A stretch of 64,000 nt of DNA from Cupriavidus sp. GTDB taxonomy: Bacteria; Pseudomonadota; Gammaproteobacteria; Burkholderiales; Burkholderiaceae. Below the pieces are notes generated by a model that had not been told where the DNA came from, did no database searches, and saw only the letters and a program-made list of their open reading frames with translations. Position numbers and translations under genes: made by a program. Below, in pieces: positions 46,893 to 55,385 of this stretch (its first letter is position 1; each line of letters opens with the position of its first letter). The DNA lies in contig JAPSLC010000010.1 in the NCBI GenBank assembly GCA_031181345.1, forward strand, positions 1-64,000. Direction: 5' to 3'.

Positions 46893-47921
46893 ATGAGCCA
46901 ACTCGAACCCCCAGCCGCAACCACGCCGACCGTCCAGCGGCGGCGCGACGTGCTGCGCCTGGCCGGCGCCGCGGCCATCGCCGCTCCGGCGCTGATGCTC
47001 GGCCGACGCGCCTGGTCCGCGCCGCGCAAGCTGACCTTCGCCTGGAACCAGAACTCGTTCTGCCTGACGCCGATCGTGGTCGCGCAGGAGAAGGGCTTCT
47101 TCGAGAAGAACGGCCTGCAGGTCGATCTGATCAACTACAGCGGCTCGACCGACCAACTGCTCGAATCGATCGCCACCGGCAAGGCGGACGCCGCGGTCGG
47201 CATGATTCACCGCTGGCTCAAGCCGCTGGAGGCGGGCTTCGACGTCAAGATCATCGGCAGCTCGCACGGCGGCTGCGTGCGGCTGGTCGGCGCGAAGGCG
47301 GCCGGCGTCACCAACCTGCAGGCGCTGAAAGGCAAGACGGTCGGCGTCAGTGATCTGGCCGCGCCGGGCAAGCACTTCTTCACGATCCTGCTGGCCAAGA
47401 ACGGCATCGATCCGGACAAGGACGTGACCTGGCGCCAATATCCGGCCGACCTGCTCGGCGTCGCGGTCGACAAGGGCGAGATCCAGGCGATCGCCGACGG
47501 CGATCCGAATCTCTATCTGCTGGAGAAGCGCACCAACGGCGCCTACGTCGAACTGGCGACCAACCTGACGGGCGAATACGCGCGCAAGGTCTGCTGCGTG
47601 GTTGGGGCGCGCGGCGAACTGGTCCGCAACGATCGGCCCACGGCGTCCGCGCTGGCGCGCGCGATCGTGCAGGCCACCGACTTCGTGCACGAGAACCCGA
47701 ACGAGGCGGCCAAGGTGTTCGCCAAGTATTCGCCGAAGATCTCGCTGGACGATCTGCGCAAGCTCTACGCGACGCTGACCTATACCCATCATCCGACCGG
47801 CATCGACCTGCGCGACGAGATCGCCTTCTATGCCGAGGATTTCCGCAAGATCGGCGTGATCAAGAAGACCACCGATCCGCAACGCCTTGCGCAACACGTC
47901 TATGCCAATGTCCTAGGATAA
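46893..47921 (+). CDS. Tat-exported ABC substrate-binding protein (sulfonate/nitrate/taurine type)
   Basis: 342 residues. The leader has a twin-arginine motif RRRDVLRLAG before the hydrophobic stretch and an AWSA cleavage region, so export is probably by Tat. The mature protein follows the SsuA/TauA fold: LTFAWNQNSFCLTPIVVAQEKGFFEKNGLQVDLINYSGSTDQLLESIATGKADAAVGMIHRWL, then LKGKTVGVSDLAAPG and a late NPNEAAKVFAKY. It binds an aliphatic sulfonate or a related compound in the periplasm. It is transcribed after the LLM enzyme and four bases before the permease gene. Confidence 0.9.
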   Translation: MSQLEPPAATTPTVQRRRDVLRLAGAAAIAAPALMLGRRAWSAPRKLTFAWNQNSFCLTPIVVAQEKGFFEKNGLQVDLINYSGSTDQLLESIATGKADAAVGMIHRWLKPLEAGFDVKIIGSSHGGCVRLVGAKAAGVTNLQALKGKTVGVSDLAAPGKHFFTILLAKNGIDPDKDVTWRQYPADLLGVAVDKGEIQAIADGDPNLYLLEKRTNGAYVELATNLTGEYARKVCCVVGARGELVRNDRPTASALARAIVQATDFVHENPNEAAKVFAKYSPKISLDDLRKLYATLTYTHHPTGIDLRDEIAFYAEDFRKIGVIKKTTDPQRLAQHVYANVLG

Positions 47922-47924
47922 ATC

Positions 47925-48995
47925 ATGAGTACGCATCAACCTGCGTTCGAGGCGGCGCGCGACGCCGGCCGGACGACGCGCCCGGTTGGGCGCGCTTCTG
48001 GCTCTGCTTCGGCGGTGGGCGCGGCCGCGCCGAAGCAATGGTGGGGAGGCTACGTGGCCGCGCTGGCCTGGGCCGCCTTCGGTCTGCTGACCTGGCGCTG
48101 GCCCAATCGCGTCGCCGGATTCAGCGACTGGGCCTATACCGCCGAGCTGGGCATCGCGGCACTGTTCGTGGCGGCTGTGCTTGCGTTGGCCGCCGCGGTC
48201 GGTGCGCGCTTATGGGCGCGGCACCGCGGCTGGGCGGCGTTGCGCGCTGCCGGGCCGTGGCTGGTCGCCGTGCCGCTGGTGCTGGCGGCCTGGGAGTATC
48301 TGACCGCCAAGACCGCGGCACTGCCGACGCCGTTCTTCGCACCGCCGCAGGCGCTGATCGAGGTCTATCTGGACGACTGGCGCCGGCTCGGCGACAGCGC
48401 GTTGAATACGCTGAAGCTGCTGGGCTTCGGCGTCGCCCACGGCGCGGTGGTCGGCTTCCTGATCGGCGTATCGATCGGCTGGTCGCGCCGGATCGGCTAT
48501 TGGGTGCATCCGGTGCTGCGCGTGCTCGGTCCCTTGCCGTCGACCGCGCTGCTGCCGCTGACCTTCTACTTCTTTCCGTCGAGCTATTCGGCCGCGGTGT
48601 TCCTGATCGCGCTGGCCACGGCGTTTCCGGTGGCGGTGCTGACCTGGTCGGGCGTGGCGAGCGTCGACAAGCGCTACTACGATGTGGCGCGCACGATGGG
48701 CGCCTCAAGCTGGTTTCTGGTGCTGCGCGTGGCGATACCGGCGGCTTTGCCGCAGGTGTTCGTCGGCTTGTTCATGGGGTTGGGCGCGTCGTTCTCGGTG
48801 CTGGTCACCGCGGAGATGATGGGCGTCAAGTCCGGTCTCGGGTGGTATCTGACCTGGGCGCAGGGCTGGGCCTCGTACGTCAACATGTACGCGGCGCTGA
48901 TCGTGATGGCGCTGCTGTTTTCCGGGGTCATCACGCTGCTGTTTGCGCTGCGCGACCGGGCACTGTCGTGGCAGAAGGGGACCGTCAAATGGTGA
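47925..48995 (+). CDS. ABC transporter permease (SsuC/TauC type)
   Basis: 356 residues, larger than SsuC (about 260) because of an N-terminal extension with two or three extra helices (about 40-100). The core has the binding-protein-dependent permease signature around LGFGVAHGAVVGFLIGVSIG and the EAA-like loop DVARTMGASSWFLVLRVAIPAALPQVFVGLFMGLGASF, which contacts the ATPase. It starts four bases after the binding protein and overlaps the ATPase by seven bases. The extra helices make it resemble the longer permeases found with some SsuABC-like systems of unknown substrate. Confidence 0.9.
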   Translation: MSTHQPAFEAARDAGRTTRPVGRASGSASAVGAAAPKQWWGGYVAALAWAAFGLLTWRWPNRVAGFSDWAYTAELGIAALFVAAVLALAAAVGARLWARHRGWAALRAAGPWLVAVPLVLAAWEYLTAKTAALPTPFFAPPQALIEVYLDDWRRLGDSALNTLKLLGFGVAHGAVVGFLIGVSIGWSRRIGYWVHPVLRVLGPLPSTALLPLTFYFFPSSYSAAVFLIALATAFPVAVLTWSGVASVDKRYYDVARTMGASSWFLVLRVAIPAALPQVFVGLFMGLGASFSVLVTAEMMGVKSGLGWYLTWAQGWASYVNMYAALIVMALLFSGVITLLFALRDRALSWQKGTVKW

Positions 48996-49858
48996 GCGCG
49001 GCGATTGCGGACAGGGTAGAGGCTACAGGGACGCCGGCATCGGGGGGCCGGCGCCATCACGAAAAGAACGACGGGACGGGCGGGGTCATCGAAGGGGAGG
49101 GCGCGGGGGCGCGCATCGAGGTGCGGCAGGTCAGCCATTGGTTCGGCGAAGGCGAGACGCGGCTGCAGGTGCTCGACCGCGTCGATCTGAACGTCGAGCC
49201 CGGGGAGTTCGTCGCGTTGCTGGGGCCGAGCGGCTGCGGCAAGTCGACCTTGCTGCGGCTGGTCGCGGGCCTTGACGCGCCGGTGGAAGGGCAGATCCTG
49301 CAGGACGGCGCGACAATCGCCGAGCCGGACCCGTCGCGCATCGTGGTGTTCCAGGACCCGACGCTGTTTCCATGGCGGCGCGTCTGGGACAACGTGGCGC
49401 TGGGCCTGCAGGCGCGCGGGCTGCTGGGCCGCGAGCACCATCGCGTCGACGCCGCGCTCGAACGGGTCGGCCTGAAGGACTTCGCGCGGGCCTTCCCGCA
49501 TCAGCTGTCCGGCGGCATGGCGCAGCGCGTGGCGCTGGCACGCGCGCTGGTCAACGATCCGCGCCTGCTGGTCCTGGACGAGCCGCTTGGCAAGCTCGAT
49601 TCGCTGACGCGGCTGGCGATGCAGAGCGAACTCGTCGCGCTGTGGCAGCGCGCCGGATTCTCGGCCCTGCTGGTCACGCACGATGTCGAGGAGGCGCTGT
49701 TTCTCGCGCAGCGCGTGATCGTGTTCAGCGATCGGCCGGCGCGCATCCGCGCCGAACTGAAGGTGGATCTGCCGTATCCGCGCCATCGCGGCGATCCACG
49801 GCTGACCGCGATGCGGCACGAGGCGCTGCGCCACCTGGGTCTGGACGCGAGCTGGTGA
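48989..49858 (+). CDS. ABC transporter ATPase (SsuB/TauB type)
   Basis: 289 residues from ATG 48989 (GAAGGGG upstream). A 40-residue leader precedes the ATPase domain. Walker A LLGPSGCGKST, Q-loop VVFQDPTLFPWRRVWDNVALG, signature LSGGMAQRVALARAL, Walker B LLVLDEPLG and switch histidine LLVTHDVEEA are all intact. It powers the preceding permease. The overlap with the permease and the 28-base gap to the cytochrome gene put all five genes in one transcript. Confidence 0.93.
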   Translation: MVSAAIADRVEATGTPASGGRRHHEKNDGTGGVIEGEGAGARIEVRQVSHWFGEGETRLQVLDRVDLNVEPGEFVALLGPSGCGKSTLLRLVAGLDAPVEGQILQDGATIAEPDPSRIVVFQDPTLFPWRRVWDNVALGLQARGLLGREHHRVDAALERVGLKDFARAFPHQLSGGMAQRVALARALVNDPRLLVLDEPLGKLDSLTRLAMQSELVALWQRAGFSALLVTHDVEEALFLAQRVIVFSDRPARIRAELKVDLPYPRHRGDPRLTAMRHEALRHLGLDASW

Positions 49859-49886
49859 TGGCCGAAGCGATGGGGCGAACGGATCG

Positions 49887-51074
49887 ATGAACGGCGTGGT
49901 GTTGCCGGCCTGGCTCGATACGCTGTTGGCCATCGTCGAGCGGGCGCAGTCCGGATTGCTGCGGCTATGGCATGCGCTGGGCCTGACCGGCGACGCGCAC
50001 GGACAGCCGGCCTGGCCCTGGAGCCATCGCATCGCCGGCGAAACCCTGCTGATCGATCTCGGCGTGGCAAGGCAGCTGGCATGGACGGCGATCGCCGTCG
50101 CGCTGGCGCTGGCGGCGATTCTGCTGGCGCTGCCATGGCGGCGCCGGCGCGCGGCGCTGCTGACGATCGCCGCCGCGAGCCTGCTGCTCGCTCCCTGGCC
50201 CGCGCCGGCGCTGCTGTTCGCGCCGGCCGCGCCGACCAGCTTTCATGCGGGTCCGACGGGGTTCTCGGTCGAAGCGATCGCCGTCGGCGCACGGATCTAT
50301 GGCCAGCATTGCGCGGCCTGCCACGGCGACGACGGCCGCGGCGAAGGGCCGCTGGCGGCGACGCTGCCGCGCTGGCCGCCGACGCTGGTCGGTCCCTTGC
50401 TGGGGCGTCGGGCAGATGGCGAGTTGTTCTGGCATATCGCCGATGGCATGCGCGATGACGACGGCAGCCTTGTCATGCCGGCGTTTGCAGGGGTCTTGCG
50501 CGACGACGAGATCTGGGCGGTGCTCGACTACGCCAAGGCGCTCGCGGCGGGTGAGGGCGCCAAGTCGGCCGCCGGTTGGCCGATGGCCGTACCGGTTCCC
50601 GACATGACGATACGCTGCGGCACCGGCACGCCGCGCCGGCTGGCGCAGTGGCGTGACGGCCAGCGGCTGCGGCTGGTCGCCTTCGATGGATCACCTGACC
50701 GCATCCCGCTGGAGGATCCGCGTTTCCTGACCCTGCTGGTCACGACCGACGGCAAGCCACCCGAATCGGTGCCGCAGTTTCGCAGCGATTGCGCCGCGGT
50801 GTCCCCGCAAGCCTGGGATGCGGTCGCGCGGCTCGCCGGCGTTGCGCCCGAACGCCTTGCCGGCACCGAGCTGCTGGCCGATCGCGACGGCTGGCTGCGC
50901 GCGCGCGGTACGCGGCAGCGCAAGGGCTGGTCCGATGCCGATCTGCTGTGCGAGTCGGGGCAGGCAGGGAAGCCTCCTGCTGGCGACAAGCCGACGGCGG
51001 ATGGGTTGACAGCGCTGCTGTTGCGGATGGATGCCGAGCCGGTGCGCTTCGTCAAGGGCGGCATCGTGCATTAG
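49887..51074 (+). CDS. Membrane-bound monoheme cytochrome c with unknown C-terminal domain
   Basis: 395 residues. Two transmembrane helices (about 64-86 and 88-112) are preceded by a periplasmic or amphipathic N-terminal region. A class I cytochrome c domain (about 125-215) has heme motif C142-AACH and a likely axial Met in VMPAFAG (about M197). The C-terminal 170 residues contain two isolated cysteines (IRCGTG, FRSDCAAV) and no recognised domain. It is directed to the periplasm and should accept or donate electrons there. It closes an operon of sulfonate-type uptake and oxidation genes, an unexpected partner. It converges on the following LysR gene. Confidence 0.85.
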   Translation: MNGVVLPAWLDTLLAIVERAQSGLLRLWHALGLTGDAHGQPAWPWSHRIAGETLLIDLGVARQLAWTAIAVALALAAILLALPWRRRRAALLTIAAASLLLAPWPAPALLFAPAAPTSFHAGPTGFSVEAIAVGARIYGQHCAACHGDDGRGEGPLAATLPRWPPTLVGPLLGRRADGELFWHIADGMRDDDGSLVMPAFAGVLRDDEIWAVLDYAKALAAGEGAKSAAGWPMAVPVPDMTIRCGTGTPRRLAQWRDGQRLRLVAFDGSPDRIPLEDPRFLTLLVTTDGKPPESVPQFRSDCAAVSPQAWDAVARLAGVAPERLAGTELLADRDGWLRARGTRQRKGWSDADLLCESGQAGKPPAGDKPTADGLTALLLRMDAEPVRFVKGGIVH

Positions 51075-51116
51075 CGGCAGGGCCGGCACCGGCGCGCGGC
51101 TCCGTGCTTGATCGCT

Positions 51117-52004
51117 TCATCGCTTCATCATCGCCACCAGCGTATCGACGAAATCGAGCGCCAGCCGTGACAGCGGTTCGGTCTCGACGTGGAAGATCTG
51201 CGCCGATGCGGTGATGCGGGTCTTGACCGGCACCGCGACGATATCGGGCCAGTTCTGACCGAACACCGTCATCGCGTCGACCAGCGCCACGCCGGCGCCG
51301 GCCTGCGCCAGCGCACGGGCGACGTGGGCCTGTTCCACCTGCACGCTGAAGTCGGGCTGGTCCGCCTCGCCGCCGAACATCTCGCGGATCAGCAGGCCGA
51401 ACGGCACATCGTCGCCGTAGCCGATCAGCGCCTCGCCCGCCAGGTCGGCCGGCCGCACCGCGCTGCGGCCGGCGAGCCGATGGCCTTCCGGCACCAGCGC
51501 GACGATCGGATTGCGCGCCAGCACGCGCGCCTCCAGATTCGGATGCGTCAGCGGCATGGTCGACACGCCCAGCTCGACCTGCCCCGACAGCAGCGCGCGC
51601 AGCATATTGGCCGGAATCTGCGTGCGCACCACGATACGGACTTCCGGATGCGCCAGACGGAAGCGGGCGATCGCGCGCGGCAGCACCGTCTGCCCCAGAT
51701 TGGGGCTGCACGACACGCGCAGGCTGCCGGTGCGGTTCGCCGCCAGGTCCTCGGCGATCTCGTTGACGCGCTCGATGCCCTCGTAGACCGAGTTGACCTC
51801 GGCCAGCATGCGGCGCGCTTCTGGCGTCGGATACAGCCTGCCCTTGGTGCGGCGAAACAGCGCGAAGCCAAGGCGCTGCTCGGTATGCGACAGCAGGCGG
51901 CTGATGGCCGGCTGCGAGACGTACAGCAGCTTGGCGGCGGCGCTGATGGAGCCCGTCAGCATTACCGCGCGGAAGACTTCGATCTGGCGCAGATTGATTT
52001 TCAT
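51117..52004 (-). CDS. LysR-family regulator of the divergent cyclodeaminase operon
   Basis: 295 residues from ATG 52004 (a GTG directly upstream is possible). Winged helix MKINLRQIEVFRAVMLTGSISAAAKLLYVSQPAISRLLSHTEQRLGFALF, then an effector domain with LRVSCSPNLGQTVLPRAIARF and QVELGVSTMPL. Divergent from an operon encoding a cyclodeaminase-like enzyme, a PhnD-like protein and a TctC protein; the 109-base spacer contains AT-rich TTAAGCGTCACCGATATATAAGC and probably the regulator's site. It presumably activates that operon in response to its substrate. Confidence 0.9.
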   Translation of the reverse strand: MKINLRQIEVFRAVMLTGSISAAAKLLYVSQPAISRLLSHTEQRLGFALFRRTKGRLYPTPEARRMLAEVNSVYEGIERVNEIAEDLAANRTGSLRVSCSPNLGQTVLPRAIARFRLAHPEVRIVVRTQIPANMLRALLSGQVELGVSTMPLTHPNLEARVLARNPIVALVPEGHRLAGRSAVRPADLAGEALIGYGDDVPFGLLIREMFGGEADQPDFSVQVEQAHVARALAQAGAGVALVDAMTVFGQNWPDIVAVPVKTRITASAQIFHVETEPLSRLALDFVDTLVAMMKR

Positions 52005-52113
52005 CACATAACACGATGTTAAGCGTCACCGATATATAAGCATATGACAGTCATGGCCGCGCTCCCTACACTGATTTTGGCGATTCCACGATTCGACGAC
52101 ATCAGGAGACGGT

Positions 52114-53115
52114 ATGAGCGACATCCATCTGACCTACCTCAACGGCAAGGACATCGCGCAGCTGGCGATGACCGATGCGGAGATTCTTGCCGCGGTCGAG
52201 CAGGGGCTGGTGGCGCAGGGCAATGGGCAGACCGTGATCGAGCCGCGCATGCATCTGATGCCGGACCCCGCCTTCAACGGGCACTTCAACGTGCTGCGCG
52301 GCTATGTCGCGCCGCTCGGACTGGCGGGCGTCAAGATCGTCGGCGACTTCGTCGACAACTACAAGCAAGGGCTGCCGTCCGAAATGGCGTTGCTGAACCT
52401 GTTCGACCCGCGCACCGGCATGCCGGTCGCCGTGATCGACGCGACCTTCATCACCGACGCCCGCACCGGTGCGCTGACCGCGCTGGGGGCGCGTCATCTG
52501 GCGCGACGCAACAGCAAGGTGCTCGGCCATATCGGTGCACGCGGGACCTCGTACTGGAATATCCGGCTGCTCGACAGCCTGTTCGACTTCGACGAGATCC
52601 GCGTGCACTCCCGCCGCCCCGAAAGCCGCGAGGCATTCGCCGCGAAGCTCGAGCGCGACCTGGGCAAGCCGATCGTCGTGACCGAGGACTGGGAGTCGTG
52701 CGTGCGCGGCGCCGATATCGTCGTCGAAGCCTCGCGGCTCGAGCGGCCGACGCCGCTGCTGAAGACTGAATGGATTTCGCGCGGCGCCTTCGTCGTGCCC
52801 TACGGCACGATGAGCGCGGTCGAGCTGTCGCTGACCGACATCATGGACAAGCTGGTGGTCGACGACTGGAGCCAGTGCAAGGGCGGCATGTTCGGTTCGC
52901 TGCGCGCGCATGTCGAGGCCGGCAAGCTGTCGGAGCAGACGCTGTACGCGGAACTGGGCGAGATTGTCGCCGGCCGCAAGCCGGGGCGGCAGAGCGACGA
53001 CGAGACCAATTTGTTCTGGCATCGCGGCCTGTCGCTCAGCGACATCGCGCTGGGCCACGCGATCATGCAAAAGGCGCAGCGCATGGGCGTCGGCCAAAGG
53101 CTGGTCTACGCATGA
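52114..53115 (+). CDS. Ornithine cyclodeaminase / mu-crystallin family protein
   Basis: 333 residues. N-terminal dimerisation and substrate domain, including EPRMHLMPDPAFNGHFNVLRGYVAPLGLAGVKIVGDFVDN, where a lysine corresponds to the catalytic lysine region. A Rossmann NAD-binding domain follows, with SKVLGHIGARGTSYWNIRLL and RVHSRRPESREAFAAKLER. The family includes ornithine cyclodeaminase, alanine dehydrogenase, ketimine reductase and opine-type enzymes, so the reaction is probably NAD-dependent chemistry on an amino or imino acid. Its end overlaps the next gene as ATGA. Confidence 0.88.
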   Translation: MSDIHLTYLNGKDIAQLAMTDAEILAAVEQGLVAQGNGQTVIEPRMHLMPDPAFNGHFNVLRGYVAPLGLAGVKIVGDFVDNYKQGLPSEMALLNLFDPRTGMPVAVIDATFITDARTGALTALGARHLARRNSKVLGHIGARGTSYWNIRLLDSLFDFDEIRVHSRRPESREAFAAKLERDLGKPIVVTEDWESCVRGADIVVEASRLERPTPLLKTEWISRGAFVVPYGTMSAVELSLTDIMDKLVVDDWSQCKGGMFGSLRAHVEAGKLSEQTLYAELGEIVAGRKPGRQSDDETNLFWHRGLSLSDIALGHAIMQKAQRMGVGQRLVYA

Positions 53116-54023
53116 TCGCCAATGCACGGATGTACTCGGTGTCGCCGCAGGCCAGCCAGGCCTGGCGGACGCTGCTGATGCGCGTGGCGCAGCGCGCCGG
53201 CGTGGCGCTGGACTATGTCGAGCACGATGCGCCGGCGCCGATCCGGGCACTGTGGGAGCGCGACGATTGCGCCTGCGTGCTGATGTGCGGCTATCCCTTT
53301 GCGACGGCGCCGGTGCGCTACCGGCTGCTGGCCGCGCCGGTGCCCGACTTGCCGCGCTACGGCGGATTGCCGCGCTATTTCAGCGAGTTCATCGTGCGCG
53401 CCGATGCGTCCTGCACCTCGCTGGCACAGACCTTCGGCACGCGCCTTGCGTGCATGCTGCCGGAATCGAATTCGGGCTACAACGCGCCGCGCCGCTATCT
53501 GATGGAGTTCGGGCTGGTCGACGGGGCGTTGTATCTGCCGACCGAAGACGCCACGCCGACACCGCAGGACGTCATCGACGCGGTGGTCGCGGGACGCGCG
53601 GAAGTCGGCGTGGTCGACAGTTATGTGCTGGACCTGCTGCGCCTGCATGCGCCGCAGCGGATCGCCGCCTTGCGTACGCTGGCGGTGACGCAGTCCTCGC
53701 CGATTCCGCCGCTGGTCGCCTCGCCCGGCATCGACGAAGACGTTGCGGCGAGGCTGCGCGAGGCGTTGCTCGACGCCCATCGCGATCCGGACTGCGCTGA
53801 AGCGCTCGCCTCGCTGCGCTTGTCGCGCTTTGCCGCGATGGAGCCTGGCGATTACCGGCGCCTGGTTCGGTGGGCACGCGAGGCCGACCGGGCCGGTGTG
53901 GCGCTGACCGCGGCGACCCCTGTTTTGCAGGGTGCTTCGCAGTCGTTGCTGCCGCCCGTGTCGCAAGCTTTGTCGCACCCTTTGTCGGACTCTTTGTCGG
54001 ACCCATCCGGTCCATTGGCCTGA
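53112..54023 (+). CDS. PhnD-like phosphate/phosphonate-type binding protein without a signal peptide
   Basis: 303 residues. The sequence follows the PhnD/phosphite-binding fold: CVLMCGYPFATAPVRYRLLAAPVPDLPRYGGLPRYFSEFIVRADA, GTRLACMLPESNSGYNAPRRYLMEF, DVIDAVVAGRAEVGVVDSYVLDLLR and PIPPLVASPGIDEDVAARLREALLDAH. Unlike normal PhnD proteins, it starts MIANARMYSVSPQASQAWRTL, with no hydrophobic leader or lipobox, and its ATG overlaps the preceding stop codon. It is therefore predicted to be cytoplasmic and could be an enzyme or sensor derived from a binding protein. The last 16 residues (SQALSHPLSDSLSDP) come from a 12-bp tandem array. Confidence 0.75.
   Translation: MIANARMYSVSPQASQAWRTLLMRVAQRAGVALDYVEHDAPAPIRALWERDDCACVLMCGYPFATAPVRYRLLAAPVPDLPRYGGLPRYFSEFIVRADASCTSLAQTFGTRLACMLPESNSGYNAPRRYLMEFGLVDGALYLPTEDATPTPQDVIDAVVAGRAEVGVVDSYVLDLLRLHAPQRIAALRTLAVTQSSPIPPLVASPGIDEDVAARLREALLDAHRDPDCAEALASLRLSRFAAMEPGDYRRLVRWAREADRAGVALTAATPVLQGASQSLLPPVSQALSHPLSDSLSDPSGPLA
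53959..54006. repeat. Four 12-bp tandem repeats at the 3' end of the PhnD-like gene
   Basis: Units TGTCGCAAGCTT (53959-53970), TGTCGCACCCTT, TGTCGGACTCTT and TGTCGGACCCAT (53995-54006). They code for the low-complexity C terminus and end five codons before the stop codon. Confidence 0.92.
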
Positions 54024-54042
54024 TCCACTCGGGAGAATCACG

Positions 54043-55026
54043 ATGATGCGTTTGCTTTCCACGATACTGGGCGCGCTGCTCGCGGCAAGCGTGCCGCTCG
54101 GCGCGTCGGCGCAGGGCGGAGGCGGGCAGGCATATCCCGCCAAGCCGGTCCGGCTGGTGGTCCCATTTGCGGCGGGTGGCCCGGCCGACGTGCTGGGCCG
54201 CGCGGTCGGCGATGGGCTGTCGAAGCGCTGGAGCCAGCCGGTCGTCGTCGAAAACAAGGCCGGCGCGGCGGGCACGATCGGCGTCGATCAGGTCGCCAAG
54301 GCGGCGCCCGATGGGTATGCGCTGGCCGTGGTGCCGGTCGGCAATATCGCCGTCAATCCTTCGCTGATGCCGAACCTGCCCTACAAGGCGGCCGACCTCG
54401 CGCCGGTCACGATGCTGGCGACGGCCGAGAACGTGCTGGTGGTCCATCCCGGCGTTCCGGCCAAGTCCCTCGGCGATCTGCTGAAGCTGGCCCGCCAGCA
54501 GCCCGGCAAGCTCACCTTCGCCTCGCCCGGGGCCGGCAGCCAGGCCCATCTGGCCGGCGAACTGCTGCAGCTCGACGCTAACGTCAAGCTGATCCACGTG
54601 CCCTACAAGGGCGTCAGCCCGGCGATGACGGACCTCGTCGGCGGCCAGGTCACGATGATGTTCGCGCAGATGTCGGCGGCGCTGCCGTATATCCAGGCGG
54701 GCCGGCTGCGCGCACTGGGCGTCGCCAGCGGCAAGCGCTCGGCCGTGCTGCCCGATGTGCCGACCATCGCCGAACAGGGCTTCCCGCAGTTCGAGGCGGT
54801 GTCCTGGTATGCGCTGATGGCCCCGGCCGGCACCCCGCGCGAGGTCGTCGAGCAACTGAGCCGCCAGACCGGCGAAGTGCTGGCCGATCCGGGCCTGAAG
54901 AGCAAGCTGGCGACCCTCGGCATGGACGTCGGCGGCGGCACGCCGCGGCAATTGGGCGAGACAATCCAGAAAGAGACGACGCGCTGGGCCGGGGTGATCC
55001 GGCAACGGGGGATTACAGTGGATTGA
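54043..55026 (+). CDS. TctC/Bug-family periplasmic solute-binding protein
   Basis: 327 residues from ATG 54043 with GGGAGA upstream. Signal peptide MMRLLSTILGALLAASVPLG is cleaved after ASAQ. Family motifs: KPVRLVVPFAAGGPADVLGRAVGDGLS, VVVENKAGAAGTIGVDQVAKAAPDGYAL, VPYKGVSPAMTDLVGGQVTMMF and DVPTIAEQGFPQFEAVSWY. Third gene of the LysR-controlled operon, 19 bases after the PhnD-like gene. Periplasmic carboxylate or amino-acid-derivative binding; no TctAB partner present. Confidence 0.92.
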   Translation: MMRLLSTILGALLAASVPLGASAQGGGGQAYPAKPVRLVVPFAAGGPADVLGRAVGDGLSKRWSQPVVVENKAGAAGTIGVDQVAKAAPDGYALAVVPVGNIAVNPSLMPNLPYKAADLAPVTMLATAENVLVVHPGVPAKSLGDLLKLARQQPGKLTFASPGAGSQAHLAGELLQLDANVKLIHVPYKGVSPAMTDLVGGQVTMMFAQMSAALPYIQAGRLRALGVASGKRSAVLPDVPTIAEQGFPQFEAVSWYALMAPAGTPREVVEQLSRQTGEVLADPGLKSKLATLGMDVGGGTPRQLGETIQKETTRWAGVIRQRGITVD

Positions 55027-55151
55027 GGGAGGCGGGGGCGCGTGAGTTCAAACGCGGTCAAATGTCGCGGCTCCTGCGATCGTGAGGACTCCTGTCTTTG
55101 GTGGGCGCCCAACTGTGACCCTTGTTTTGATGCCAAAATTGATGCATATTG

Positions 55152-55167
55152 GCTTCAATATTGAAGC
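55152..55167. promoter_or_regulatory. 16-bp perfect palindrome, vapBC operator candidate
   Basis: GCTTCAATATTGAAGC lies immediately upstream of the vapB ribosome binding site (GGAG about 55168). A second, weaker inverted repeat GCCAA...TTGGC covers 55132-55153. VapB proteins repress through such palindromes. Confidence 0.6.
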
Positions 55168-55178
55168 GGAGATCAGCC

Positions 55179-55385
55179 ATGCGGACGACAGTGACGATCG
55201 ATGATGCACTCTACGAAAAGGCACTGGAGATGGCCGACCCCGGCATGGACAAATCGGATCTGTTCCGAGAAGCGATCAAGACGTTTGTACGAGTCCAGGC
55301 GGCGAAGCGCCTTGCAGCCCTCGGCGGTGCGGCTCCCGATATGGAGGACATTCCACGCCGGCGCGAGGAGCCGCCGGCAAAATGA
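55179..55385 (+). CDS. vapB: VapB-type antitoxin
   Basis: 68 residues starting [19 protein letters not shown], the DNA-binding N-terminal segment of the VapB/PF09957 class, followed by a helical [25 protein letters not shown] and an acidic/basic tail ([14 protein letters not shown]) that would wrap around the toxin. GGAG lies upstream at correct spacing. ATGA overlap with vapC. Represses its own promoter, probably through 55152-55167. Confidence 0.9.
   Translation: MRTTVTIDDALYEKALEMADPGMDKSDLFREAIKTFVRVQAAKRLAALGGAAPDMEDIPRRREEPPAK

Noticed and set aside
45688..49858. Naming the transport and oxidation genes ssuDACB
   Set aside because: The order fits, but ssuE is absent, the permease is longer than SsuC and substrate cannot be read from sequence, so only family-level names are given.
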